Positions 36,882 through 50,078 of a stretch of 64,000 bases of DNA are shown in pieces. Below the pieces are notes generated by a model, which had not been told where the DNA came from, searched no databases, and saw only the letters and a program-made list of their open reading frames with translations. A program made the position numbers and the translations under genes. The stretch is from Acanthochlamys bracteata. Taxonomy: Eukaryota > Streptophyta > Magnoliopsida > Pandanales > Velloziaceae. The stretch is from NCBI GenBank assembly GCA_019914995.1, contig CM034129.1:4725725-4789724 (forward strand), written 5' to 3'. Each line of letters begins with the position of its first letter. The first letter of the stretch is position 1.

Positions 36882-37972
36882 AATTTATTAACAGTGCCTG
36901 TAACTTCAGTGTTTGGAGAGGTTAAATACTTTGCTTGTTGCTTTATTAGTTGGAGTGCAATGGGGCTACTATCTAGTTACGAGAACTGTGGCTGAAAATT
37001 CCTGCACTCGTGTGGGGTTAAGTGGAATAATGGTGATAACAACGATTTACGTAATCCCTCTCTGCCTGTTGTTCCATGGCGTGCATATGTTTTCATCATT
37101 TGAGTTCATTTGCATATGCTTAATGTGTAACAACTGAAAAAAGTGAAAGCACCTGTTCTGGGATTTGCTTCAATGAGGTTTACTTGAGAGGGAGTTCTCT
37201 CTAAATAGAGAGAGGTGAGATGTCAGAATTGGTCGCCTTCTACAGGTTTGATTTTTGGTATCGCCATTTACGGAAATAGAAGCGAGATCAAAAGAACTAC
37301 AGGTCAGGGCTCAAACGTGACATCAAAGAAACTTCAAGCCAAGACCAATGCAAGAAGGGACAAAAAAAAAAAAGAGTCAACATAACATCTTGGGATTTGG
37401 CATTGATGACCAAACCAATGAACGCCTGTTTACCTTGGTTGCAGATGGTTCAAATGCCAATCAGCCAGAGCAAAGGAGCCAACAAATCAAGAGGGGTTCA
37501 GCAAAGATAGCTTCATGCCATAGAAGCATCATATTGCCTTGTCATATAACGGAATACGTAGCTGTGACTAAGACAGTGTTGCACCTGATTTTTACACAGA
37601 AGAATGATTTCCAGAGACATCTTTCACATAGAGATCGCATACTCCTTTTGCATGAAGCTGAACCAAACAGCAGAAGTACCTTACATGTAGTGGCATGAAA
37701 TTCACATTCATAAAACACAGCTCAAAAGGAACATACTTCTGCTAAATCATCTTTAAATATCTGTAACCCTTAAATAAACAAAACTTTGTTACTAAGTTCT
37801 TTCTGAAGTCAGGACCAAAAACATAAATTTCTGGCAATTTTCTAAATTACACATTTATGGTTTTATGCTAAAATCAGCCATTTAATTAGGAGACCTGTTC
37901 ATCAATTGACTTGAAAGAGTTTCTCATAGCTCCTTTCCTCCCAATTCGACCTACCGCCACTGGTAGCTCAAG
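36882..37972. other. Convergent intergenic region, RFS2 / OST48
   Basis: Holds the RFS2 3' UTR (left) and OST48 3' UTR (right, minus strand). An open frame at 37348-37698 lacks any recognisable domain and is not called. A short A-run lies near 37361. Confidence 0.6.
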
Positions 37973-40900
37973 CTACTTGTGATAAAGATACACAACTGTA
38001 AATATGAAGAAGCCGGCCATCTGCCAAACAAAAAAGTATCACATATGTTCCTTACCCTAAAGAATAAAATGTCAAGACCCCAAGCAAAGGTAATAAGAGA
38101 TTAATTTCCTAATTTTGTAGGTGTGACTGCCATACTACAAGAACATGAATAAAGTAACAAGGAGATTTGATACTTACCATAGAAAAGGATGCTCCATAAT
38201 AAGGATAGGCTGACGTTATAAATCTCTCATACTCATTATGTCTGAAAGGCCTGACAGGTATCTGAAAGTTGCAGTCATAGTAAGAGACTAGTAAAGTAGA
38301 AACTACACAGGCATAGTCTTACATGTGTCACCTAAAAGAACCATGTGAGAAACATATTGAGGTAAAAGTAGCTAGAGAATCTAGTAGAATTATTTTAAAA
38401 CGAAGTTTGAATCATGCTAAGCAGGTTATGGTTATGAAAAAAATCATCAAAAGAATATCCTATATACTTCAAACTACTATTCGAAAGTAAGCCGGATGAA
38501 TTGAACACTTGCTTTTAGATCAACTTTAAACCACTGTTACAGTCTGTTTGCCTCTTACTTTATGAACTTAACAAGAAGATATAAAAACTTAGCAGTAGCA
38601 GCAAGAATCACCAAGAGGGAATCAGCAAATTACAGTAAAGGTCTTAGCTGGCACAGCTTTTTGAAGGGTTAATTTTGACCTTTATATGAGTCTCAATCAG
38701 TCTTGAGATGGCTACTATTTGGTCACATTATACATAGAACTATTTCCAGCTGATGTATATAACTCTTGGACCAATGACAAAAGGCAAAACTACACAAACG
38801 GGATATGGAAAATCGATATTTGGAACAATTAGGACTTCTAGTCTAAGATCACTAAGGCTTTGGTGGAAAATGGTAATATTGAAGTCAGCTTGTGACAAGT
38901 TACTTGCAAGAGTACACTTCAGCTACTTATTTGCTTTATTATCAGAAAATGCTTAGACAACAACTAAACACCAAAGCACCCAGTTAATCCTTAAACACTT
39001 CAGTTTAAATAGACATCAAGATGCTGTCCAAAACATTTCTGATTTACAAAAGGAAGTACTGAAGATATGACAAACCTGCTTTGAAAGGGATAGACTTGTG
39101 TAACCAAGCCTTTGATACTCCACCTTAAATTGAAAAACACCATAAACATCAGGAACTTTAAACGATGTTGAATAGAGACCCTGCAACCAAGAAGAAAGGC
39201 TTCTAAGAATCCAAATCTCATGACCTGAGAAACTTATTTTTGAATTCGAAGTGGTAATACATTCTGGTTTTGTGACATGGTCTTCAACACATAAGGACTC
39301 ATCATGTAAAACTGAAGTTGAACATCATCTGCAACGTAAGGCTTCCAGCTTGTTCCAGTCCATTCATGAATTTCAACAGAATATTCCTTCAAAAATTATT
39401 AGATATCATTAAACAGAAGGACCTTTCATTGTCTTATACCTATCTCAAATATGCAATGCCTGAACTTACCAGATCATCAGTTATACGGTACATGACAGGC
39501 TCACTGGTTTCTCCAACTTTATTGTGTTTGACATTTATAGCCTGAAAAGAGAAGTTCACTCAACACTTGCCAAAAACAAAATTAACGTAGAACTTTCAAA
39601 TGTGTTTCACCTTGAGATGACCTCGTTCATGGAAGACCCATTTGCTAAGTTCAGCTACAAATTGCTCATTTCCAGATTTTTCATACCTGAAAGTGTGACA
39701 CCAGGTAAATAACAATTGACGGGACTAAGAAATATGTGATGAACTCTACTATCTATACCAAAAACTTGCATGGCAACTTCATCAAAGCTGGATTTATTGA
39801 CATAAAATATATGCATATGATCTCTAAAGGAACTCGACCTTAAACGAGAGCTACAGCTAAGGATTACAGATAGCTAGTATATTTTATTATCAAAACAGTT
39901 GAAAACTTATACTAGATGCTTTAATAAACAAGTTCTGTAGATCAAAAGAAGACAAACTAAGCTGAGGAGAACAAGTTCCAGCCTTACACTATATATTGCT
40001 TGACATGTACCACTCTACCAGACATTTTTGCATCATTAATTTCAGCGTATAATTTCTTAAATTGAGGTTTTTCTTCTTTGTCTAAACTAGAAGCAACTAG
40101 ACTCAAGTTTATTTGGTGCTGCCCTTCTAATTGCTGTCTCGTCCACATTATGCAACAAGTATGACAGCACCAATCCCCCAGCTTATCCTAGCTTCTGTCA
40201 TCTAATCATTAGCAGCTTCATTACCTCTTCTCTTCCAAAGCAGTCAAAGGCCTCTATGCCAGTGACTGAAAGCATTTCTTCAGACATTCAGATGTCTTCA
40301 CTGACCTTCATCTGTTCATCAGGATGGGAACTGATGCTACTCCTCTAACCTAATTCTTAGTGACACTAGATGTCAATCTTATCATCATTAATCTGAGAGT
40401 GTGGAGGCTATTCATGTTTATTATCAGCTAGTAACTCCTGTCAGTGTTTTTATTTCACCAGCATCCCATGTGTATTACTTGTGTAGCATGATAAAGCTTA
40501 TAAATAAAGTTAAGACTTGGGGCTGTTTTGTTCAGTTGACACAGTCAAAGCTACTGGCATACTTAAAGTGATGTTCTTTACCTCTAACAAATATGGCAAC
40601 AGATTTATCGCTTGTTTCTTACTTACTCTACTTGGTTTTCAATCACGGCTTCTTTGTCAAGTTGAACTACCGAGTCAATTAGAACTCTACAGATGATGCT
40701 TTCTCAGATAGCATGGATAACAAAGTGAACCAGAAACATATCCAAAATAATCAAATTCGATTATGGATGAACATTTGAAATTTGTAAGTAATGGGCATGC
40801 ATTTGTACTCGCCTAGTAGAGCTCCCAGATTTGACAACACCAGCTTTGAAGAATCTGAAATATGCCAACTGATCAGTAAACTACATGGTACTTCAAGAAC

Positions 40901-42398
40901 AAAAACAGTTTGTTATTTACCTGTTACTGAAAAGGTCCAAAGAACCAGAGATCATAACACGTGCATTATTTCTTGCCTGCAGATTAAATACATGTTAGCC
41001 TTATTATATGTACTCGTGAAACAATAAACACTTTGTGTCTATAATGGAATTATCAGGAAAGTAAGAACACTGAAGCCCTACAACTTAAGCACAGCTGAAT
41101 AAAAGTTACAAATTAGATCCAAAAGAGAAGACAAATAGGGAAAATGAACTGACTAGCAAGTTGTGACATGGCTACAGATCTAGGAATAGCAGATAGACTA
41201 AGAGAAGATTCATTAGTGAAGAGTGCATCCAACCTTCAGGAAGGAGCATTAATTCACCAGACATTTCAATTGCAATCATATACATATTTTGGTAAGAATT
41301 AGGCAGAAGGATATTTAGGAACTGCAGAGCAAAATAAGCAGAGCATGGGAGGAGGAAGCCAGTGCCACATAAAGAGAAAACTACACACAATCAATTTAAC
41401 CAATATCAAACATCATGATCTCACCTGCATAATAGACACCAATGACATCGTTGTGCCAGTAAGAGAAGGAGGACTTGACAATTTGGTTTTAGGGTTGGCA
41501 GAATATGATGATGGAGAGGCAGACAGGACTTTGAAAACCTGCAAGTAGAATAAATTTGATAACACAAGAATTCAGATGAATCCAACATACATCCAATTTA
41601 CACCTGCATGTAGGTGATAAATCATGGTAGATGGGTTAAGAACATGTGCCAGGTTACCAAGTTATTAGCAGGATTCAGGGAGTGGCCAATTCCACGGAAG
41701 AGAACTGGTGCCTGAAAGCATATCAATTATCAATGAGCAAAAGATACACCATCACATGTCACCTGAGATTAATTAGCCTATGAACAACGTGAATCTAATA
41801 ATTTACTTACACATGTTTAGACATTTTAAGAGTAAACAAAATGGAGAATCTCTCACCACAATTTTCTTTTCTCCCAAAATAACATCTGAGTTGATGAAAC
41901 CATCACTAGCTATCAAAGTATGATCCCCATCACTCTCTGAGACAGCATAGCTGGAATGATCAACTACCACTGCTTCTGGATCCTAAAGTAAAATTCAAAC
42001 CATTAAATAGTCTCCATGACATTGCCCATATGTCAAACAAAGTGCATTCCGAGGGGTGATAAAATGCCAACCTCATCAAAATCAACCCCACATTCTGTGG
42101 CAATACTTCGGATGAGATCAGACGCAGAGGAGCTTGCTGCCAAGATTAAGTCGTGCCCGCTATCTACAAAATCAAGCACCGCTGCCAGGTCCAACGATCC
42201 ACCAAATCCTACATCAAGCAACCATCATTGGAATCACATCAAACACTCTAAAACAGTAGCAATCAACATCACATGAAGTAAAACGAACGAAAGCCTACAC
42301 ATCCTGCATTAAGCAAACTAAATCAAAGCAATTAGATCTACACACTGAATTCAGAACAAATCTACGCGTAACAACATCGATCTGAATCAAAAACAACT

Positions 42399-42444
<46 letters not shown>

Positions 42445-42725
42445 GTCGCGGTGGGCGCGAAGATGATTAAGGCATTATACTGAAACTTTCCATAGCGTTG
42501 GAGAGCGAGCTTAGGATCACCAGCAAGACGGAAATCGAGATCGAAACCACGAGAGAAGAGAGAGTTGAAGAAGAAAGAATGAGAAGAACGAAGGGCAAAA
42601 TCGTCCAATACTACAAGAACACGGCGATCTAACGGGTTCTCTTCGGAGAAACACCAGACCACTGCCGGAAACAACACCAAAGCTGCCGCCGCGAGCAGTA
42701 AAAGCTTCTTAGCCGGTTGCTCCAT
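37973..42725 (-). CDS. DGL1: Oligosaccharyltransferase 48-kDa subunit (OST48/WBP1)
   Basis: Thirteen minus-strand exons: 42443-42725, 42072-42208, 41857-41982, 41658-41711, 41425-41538, 40921-40976, 40813-40854, 39611-39686, 39470-39541, 39261-39386, 39076-39180, 38178-38261 and 37973-38020, giving 440 residues (Arabidopsis DGL1 is 437). Residues 1-26 are a signal peptide ([20 protein letters not shown]). Lumenal motifs include [58 protein letters not shown] and [20 protein letters not shown] single C-terminal membrane helix ([15 protein letters not shown]) leaves a short cytosolic tail. This non-catalytic subunit belongs to the ER complex that N-glycosylates nascent proteins. Oddities: exon 7 ends in a GC donor, and the exon 1 donor runs straight into a CT microsatellite. 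Confidence 0.95.
42400..42441. repeat. (GA)21 microsatellite at the OST48 exon 1 donor
   Basis: Forty-two bases of uninterrupted GA on the plus strand (CT on the OST48 strand). Exon 1 ends at 42443 and the donor GT occupies 42442-42441, so the intron begins GTCTCTCTCT. Confidence 0.92.
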
Positions 42726-43699
42726 ATTTTTTCTCTTCTTGTGAGAAGACTCAACGGCGAGCGAAGGCAGAGGGGTTTGAACCGAATGGATTCTTGACTA
42801 ATGAACTAAGAAAAAGAAAACGAATTTGCCTTACATTCTTTTTTCTTTTTTTTTTTGAAAAATTAAGTATAATTGAAGGTAATTTTAAATAAATAAATTA
42901 GACTTCTTTTAGCAAAAGATTAAGTAGTGGGAATCATATCTAATTCTTTTTGAAAAATAGAAAAACTATAAAGAAATGACCACTTTTAGTTTATTAGTTG
43001 TGTGTAAATAAAAATACTATCAAGCATCTTAGTTGAAACAAACATATTAACTATTAATATGCAAACAAATATGTTTTAACTTATGAAATTTAAAATATTG
43101 ATTGTTCATAGAAATTGTCTTATTAGATATGTATCATGATAAGCACTTTTGGACGCGTGTTTTTCTGCTTTAATTTAAATTTTAGATCTGAATTTTAAAA
43201 AATAAGTTAGTTAAAAAATAAAATTAAAAAAATTTAAATTTTGAGTGAAAATTTTAATTTTAGAAGTAAATTTTTTTGGTGAAAATTTGTTTCTATTTTT
43301 TATATTTAATTTGATTTGAAAGTGAGTTTTAGAGTCTTAGAAGAAAAAGTGTTAAAAATGTTGGTAAACTGTCCTCTTGGCTAATGCTGAAATTATATGC
43401 AATGAAGTATCTCATCAAAAAATTTTCTTATTGAGGCAAAAAATTTCTTAAATTAAATACATTCAATTCTTAATTATTAACATTAGTCATGCGGGCTGGG
43501 CCGACGATGGGTCCATCAATTCTATTGGCCTATATGTCAGTGCACTGTCATTCTCTTCCTTCAACAAGTTCATCTCTTGAAAGCAACCAGAGGTCGCTGA
43601 TCAATTCTGCGATTACCGTTCTCTCTCTCTCGCGCGCGCGCTCTCCCTCGCTTATCAAAAGCTACTACTTCGCTGCCGGAACCTTCATCACCAGCAGAG
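42726..43699. promoter_or_regulatory. Divergent promoter region, OST48 / PAAT-like gene
   Basis: The 974 bp between two divergent ATGs. The middle is AT-rich. On the right is a site II-type TGGGCC at 43497-43502 within GGGCTGGGCCGACG, common in housekeeping promoters. A TCTCTCTC tract running into (CG)5 lies at 43619-43645 in the likely leader of the right gene. No TATA box was placed. Confidence 0.5.
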
Positions 43700-46600
43700 A
43701 TGGCTACAGCGGTGGGGGAAGAGCAGCTTATCAGCGGCGGAGCTGGATATACAGTATCAACGAATTGGATCGTGACGCGTGGCTCTCTCGAGGATGTTTT
43801 CTCCTTCGATACCTCGGCCGATGAAGGCCTTACAGCTTCTGCTTCCAGCGATCTACTCCTTGTTCAACCATCTTCGAACGATCCTCCTCCCTGCGAGGTC
43901 ACCGGTTAGATTTTTCCTTTCTCTATCGGTGTAAACTTTGGTTCTGTAAAGTTTTAGTAAGGTAATTCAAAGAGAATCTATGAAAAAAAGGGCAGTCGAG
44001 CAAGTCTTGTTGTTTTTGTGTTGATTTCGTACCGAGTGTCTAGGTCGTATCTGATTTCGATTCATGAAGCATTTAAGAAAGCTTGCGGTAGATGGAAACT
44101 TTGGTTTGGCGAAGCTATTTTTGGCAGAGCTAATGAGTGGTTCTGGTGGAGTTTTTGTTGATCTAGTCCTGAGATTTCTAGTTGCTTAGTTGGTTATTCT
44201 GCATCGTCGACTGATATGGTCTGTAGAGAATTTGTTTAGGCAAGCATTGCAAAGAGCTTCCTGTAGATGCCGATAGACATAGCTCTTCTAGGGCTACTTG
44301 ACAATCCTCTATCTGTGGGAAAAGATGCATTGCTAAATTGATTATATAGTGACGAGTGACGTCTGAAGAGGCATTATTTTGTTTCCTAGGAGAATTTGTT
44401 CTAGCCACATTCTACAACAAGTTTGACAAGAGTTAATGATATGAAATGAATGGGAAACAAACAAAACTAGGGCCAGCTTTTCCTCTTTATGAAGGGAGGC
44501 TGATGCAATGCAATGGGACAGGATGATGAGAAGCACTGGATACTCCAGCATTACGACCCTTATTTAGGGATTACTTTGCTTAGAGCAATTTGAGCCTTAT
44601 TTGTTTTTGGCATTGGAAGGCAATTTTAATTGCTGATAGCACATGGGTTACGCGCATCAATATATTGAATGGGTAAAGTCAAGGAGGTGTTAGATTCTTC
44701 AAATCTTTGTCCCAATCTTGTTTATCTATGTGTTGTGTCATCATCATCTATCTTCGTGAATCTTATTCGAGCTCTTGATCCACATAGCGTTGTGTGAAAG
44801 GAAGAACTTAATACTCCTCCAATAACAAGTTTTATTTTATTTCCTTCCTCACAACAGGACATGGTGCCTAGTTTTCATCATTTCAATTTGGTTCATGTAG
44901 CTTGAAGTAGTGTGGATGTGGATGTGATGCTTTTGTCATTAATATAATAAGTGTTTATAATACTTCAGGACACATTTTGGTGATCCTCTCTCTCTCTCTC
45001 TCTCTCATAGTGAAGTTACACTATGTAAGTTTTGCAACTACAAAATTTTTGTTGAAGGTCCTACATATGCAAGTGCAAGCAGATAACAGGTGCCAATTGT
45101 CTGATAACAGTAATTTGCACTTCAGCGTTCATAGCAATTGCTATTCCACATCTTCGTTAGGGAACTGAATGTTGTTTATTAAATTTCAATTTTTCATGCT
45201 TGGACTAGGCTAATTATGTCTACTTTTTTGGTTGGAATTTTAGATAATCAATTCATCCTGGAGTTAGTTTGTGGATGTACATATATAGGAAACAGTTTCA
45301 TTTGCATCCATTTGTTTATTAATGTGTTCTGGAAAAGACTTTATAGGTCCCAAAAGATATGCTTTTTGAATGTATTCTTTCTCTTCATTCAGTTCCTATG
45401 TAGCCTTTTTTTAAAAGTTTTTTAAAGAAAGAATATTTTGAAGTTTTTCTATACCCTAATCTTGTAAAAGTAAGTCTAGTAACTGAAATCAGGTAAAAAA
45501 CAGATAAAGAAAAGAATAAATAAAGGTTGTTGTTTTGTTGGCACAAGCTGATTTTGACAATGTCTTGACTGCATCACGTCTCATTAACATTGATACTTAA
45601 ATAAAATTAGAAGGGTCATGGCCTTAGACTCTTTAGCCTCCATGCATGTGGTGTTCTCTTATTTGAAGTGACAAGATATGATACAATGATGGGCGTCAAA
45701 GATGTGAGGAAACTCTCATTGGATTAAGAACTGATGGTCGTCAGGCAGCAAGTATTCGTTTGTCACATTATGTGAAGTTATATTATGCTAAGCTTTCGAA
45801 CCTATGGATGAAATGTTCTACTGACCTAGGCAATTGGAGTCTGAACAATGGTGTTACTGCCTTACTTGTCTTCTGAATCTAACGGGACTAGTCCACTAAT
45901 GAATGTTTTATTGCAGTGTATTTCAGGGAAAAACACGAAGTGCATCGGGTCTATGTAAGGAGCACAGCCCACACTTACGAAATCTATTATGGCAGTAATC
46001 AGCAAAACAACAAGGAGTACCTGTGTACTGTACGGTGCGGAGCTGTTTCTGAAGAAGTAAATCTGGGCCTGGAAGCTAATGAAAGTAACAGTGAGCAAGG
46101 AGATAATGGTTTGCCTAGAGAGATGACTAGATCTGATAGTAGTTCTAGTGCTGAAGATGGTTGGGTAGAGGTGAAGATCCCTGGTACGGTGAAGGATGAT
46201 AGAGTAAAGTCTTCACCTGTTGAACTTGGCCAGAAATACACCTCCAATTTTCAAGTAAGATCTCCTTTTCCCTTTAATCGGAGTGTATCTCGTACTGCAT
46301 CTTCTCTTCTTTGTTCCGTTACTTACTTTCAGAATATTGCAGATGCACTATGAAGCAACAGCTGAGATATCAGATGCAGGTCCTTGTATTGCCCTCACTC
46401 TCCGCTTTCTGTCACTTCCAGCAAAGGGCTCTGCTCATATAGAAGAAATTTACATCTATGCTGATCCTGTTGATTCTACCGATCCAGATTCTTCCCCTAG
46501 CGTGAGGGAGAGTGCAGCAAAGGACTCCTTACTGACCTTACTTGTTCCTAGCCTTATGCAATTATCAAAATCAACAACTGCTAGAAGCATTGAAAATAAG

Positions 46601-48862
46601 TCAGGAGACTTGAATGCTGCATCTTATGACAAAAAAGCTGCTAACAGGAACAGCATGGATAAGCTTGGGCCACAAAACCAAGGAGCATGCAGTAGCGTGT
46701 CAGATAAGTATACAGAAGCAGCATGTGATGGAGGTGAAGTTACACTGGAAGATATCGAGCCAATGGGTACCCAAGGTGTTTCTGATCAAGATCACAGGCT
46801 TAGAACCATCCTAGAAGACAATAACCTGTTTCATACTCACATTGAGACCATATTGGATAAGTTGACCACAAAAGTCGAAAGGATAGAAGATTATTGTTCA
46901 AAATTTGAAGAGAACCTGATGAGACCGCTGAGTGGCATTGAAATGAGACTCCAGCTGTTGGAGCAGCAACTAGCAACATTAAATGCACGAGCTAACTCTT
47001 CTGACCCTGTTCCTTCTTTGAAGATTTCAGTGCCAGAATTTTCATCCGATGAGTCTGATAGTGAGGATGTCATACTTAAGAGTTCCTTGTCTTTATCAAC
47101 TGAGATGATTGCTTCTGACCCTACTCAGGAAGGTTCATCACTCATTGTGAAGGCACCTGAATTTTCTTGTGAAGATGATGAAAATACTAATGAGATCACT
47201 CACTACATGAGCCAGGGCCCTTCTAAACTTATGCAATCTGACATTTCACATGAAAATGATGAAATTGTTAATGAGACTTCAGGTTCTCTGGTCAAGGGCG
47301 CTGTCAGAGTTAAAGCTACGTCATCAATTGATAATGCTCTAGCTTCAGCGTTGGAAGCATTAGTAACTACAACTTGCGGGAGATATCCCAAATTAATCCT
47401 TGATGTTACTGAGGAGCCTGTTGAAGTAACAAAAACTGATACCACGACAGATTCAGTTAGTGGAGTCATTGCTTTAGAAGATGGGATAGCGTTCAAGGAT
47501 CCTTACCGGGAGAATCATGAAGTTAGCATGTCTGGTAATGCAGCAAAGTCTTCTGGTTTCGATTCTTCACTCCGGGTGGCTAATCCTTTTGAAGCATCTT
47601 GGCTGGATTCTGAGACATTTCCTGATACTGATAGAACAACGGGCTTGTATAGTGCAGGCATCACTTCAGAAGGTGAGGAGATATTACTTCACATTCCTGG
47701 CCGTGGGAACCGTGATGCTAGCATTTCAGGTGATGTAGAAAAGGCTTTGAGTTCTGGTTCTTCATCTCAGGCGGTTGATACTTCCAGAGCACCTCTATCG
47801 GATTCTAAGACAAGTACTACAGTTATTCTAGTAACTCCTGAATTTCCAAATGGGCATAGTGATTTTATTGGCTTTGAAGATAAGTCTTCAGATAATGAGG
47901 TAAAAGATGACCATTTAGATTTAGGATTGGCAGCTTATCTAGCCTCAAGTATTGGTAAATCAGTAAGCTTCACTCACCCTTTGATTGAGACGGCTAGAAA
48001 GGGTTTCAATTCTGAGTGCAATGAGTCTATATCCCATGGGGATGTTTCCTGCGAAGAGCATGGCTTGGAAATTACTAAGCATGTCAACAATCCCACTGAT
48101 AATAATTGCTTTGTATCAGCTCACACATACGAAGTTTCTAAGACCATAGAAGGGGAGAGCCTTGATTTGTTACATGAGAGATGTAGGTCCATGGAGCAGT
48201 ATGTTGCAAGCATTCTCAAGTCCGTGGCTCCTGAAGCTATAAAAGGTAGTAGCTTAGAAAAGAACAATTACAAGACGATACAGCACGAATACACTCCTGG
48301 AGAGCTGAATACTGATGAGGGATGCTCTGCTTTGAAACTGGTTCACCATCTGTGGGCTGATGGTGGAAGCATGAGTCTACAAGTTGGAACAGAGAACTGT
48401 GCTGATTCTGGCAATGGGATGATGACATCAGGGTCCAATATTTTTAGTGCTGACACATCAAATTGCAAACCTGAAAGTGGATCAAATGGCATTAATTTTG
48501 AACGGATGGCAGTCTTAGATGTAAAATTTACCAAGCAGTTGGATTGGCACAATCGAGACCCTATTGTGGAGTTGCTACCTAGTTTCTGTTCTTCCCAGGA
48601 ACCAGCATATGGTAGTAAAGCTGATTCGTTGAGTTTTTCTAATGGATGCACAGCTACTTTAGTAGGATTCCATGACTCGAACGATGATGGTTTGAAGGTA
48701 AAGGACCTTATCTTTTTGGATGAGGACACTGTGCCTAAAGTGGACCAGGAACTTCTGCTTCAGGAAGTTGAAGTGCCAAAGAAGTCTGTCAGCTTCCATG
48801 AGAATGGACAGCAAAGCCATAGTTATGTCAGAAATGAACAAGTTTTAGCCAGCCTGATATGA
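43700..48862 (+). CDS. Large acidic coiled-coil protein, possible plant PAAT-like protein
   Basis: Exons 43700-43904, 45917-46254 and 46343-48862 give 1,020 residues. Residues ~60-240 look like a beta-rich domain, interrupted by an acidic Ser-rich insert: HRVYVRSTAHTYEIYYGS, EYLCTVRCG, then CIALTLRFLSLPA and IEEIYIYADPVD. Residues ~332-397 are a predicted coiled coil (TILDKLTTKVERIEDYCSKF). This order resembles the animal PAAT (C10orf88) family, a mitochondrial ABC-transporter-associated ATPase; I infer homology by pattern only. The remaining ~620 residues are acidic, Ser-rich and probably disordered, with repeated PEF motifs near residues 412, 453 and 680 (VPEFSSDESD, APEFSCEDDE, TPEFPNG). 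No membrane helix or signal peptide is seen. The gene model is firm; the family call is tentative. Confidence 0.8.
43905..45916 (+). other. First intron of the PAAT-like gene
   Basis: A 2.0-kb GT-AG intron. It carries a (CT)n microsatellite around 44986-45005 and no supported exon. Confidence 0.6.
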
Positions 48863-50078
48863 TCTGAACAGAATGTTGTACAGAAACATAAGAGTTACTC
48901 AGATGCTGGAGTTTATGTAGGTCTTGTCCTCATGCAAGGTCTGTACAGGGAAGTGTCATTTTATGGTTTGTTGGATATACTTTATGGAGAACTTAATATT
49001 TGTTGCATTCTTGTACATAAATGATCTAAAAGCTGTTACGATAATATTTACTTCTTTGTCAAGTGTGCTCAGTATTTCGTCCTCAAACAGGACCTCCAGT
49101 CTAGTAAGGAAGTGTCCGTGAGGCGGTGACCAGATCATGCACAGACCAAGCTGAATTTCCAAAATTTAACCTGTTGATTTGTGAAGTTGTCATTTGCTCT
49201 GTTCAATGACTTCAAATGTTAGAGAAAGTTCGTACTATAGCCCTTCAAATTCACTGCCGTAGTTTATGATGACTTGGGTTGTCCCAAGTTAATATTTTGT
49301 ACGTGGTACAGAGGAATGACAGATTCATATATGTAACCAAACTCGTACATGGAACCAGAAGGTTGCTTTCTTTTGTGCAACAGTTTCAATTGTTGGCAAT
49401 TTGCATTTATCTGGCCCTCAGCTCTGTCGTGGTGCGAAATTGATTGGCGTCCCAAATGACGCGACCCTGAATAATAGATGTGAGCGGGGATATACCACTA
49501 AGGAGTTACGATAGAGATGTCAAGACTTATACATCCCAATTTTACACTACTTACCTTGCACCTTAGATAGCACAGGAAAAACTAGAGCAATGCAAGTTTT
49601 CAATAGTTGAATTATGTGAGCCATGAATTTCAATACTATTTTCAGACCTATGCTATCATTTATTTTATGAGACCACTTGTTCTCGAACACCTCGTAGAAT
49701 GGTGAGCATGTTTTTCATTTTGTTTATAGGTTAAAAGCTTTTATTTTGGTATATTTCTTCAATTCAATGTTATGCATACCTTTGCCTCTAGTATTGCAAC
49801 TCCTTTGTGCGTACGTATTAGATTTCATGACGTTTTTATTTCATACTGATAATGGTTTTTATAATTTGTTTTTGAATTTTCTTAAAAGAAAAAAGAAATA
49901 CTACTTGGTTAATTTTTTAGAATATAGGTCCTTTAATAACTCAAGCCCAAAATATTATTTGGCAATAATTGAAGGCTTCATTATCAGCCCATAGTGTGGC
50001 CCATTAATGAACTCTGTGTAAACTCCAAAATCCTTGGAATAACAAGTTCAAATTCTTCCATGATGAAGGCGGGAAGCG
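48863..50078. other. PAAT-like 3' UTR and PPR upstream region
   Basis: Roughly the first 300-400 bp are probably 3' UTR. The rest is AT-rich upstream DNA of the PPR gene. GAAGCCCATAGTGTGGCCCA-type site II-like motifs occur near 49985-50003. No other feature recognised. Confidence 0.5.

Noticed and set aside
37348..37698. 116-codon open frame between RFS2 and OST48
   Set aside because: No recognisable motif, low complexity start, and it lies where two convergent 3' UTRs are expected.
48343..48729. 128-codon frame antisense to the PAAT-like exon 3
   Set aside because: Shadow of the real long exon; no domain or splice context.
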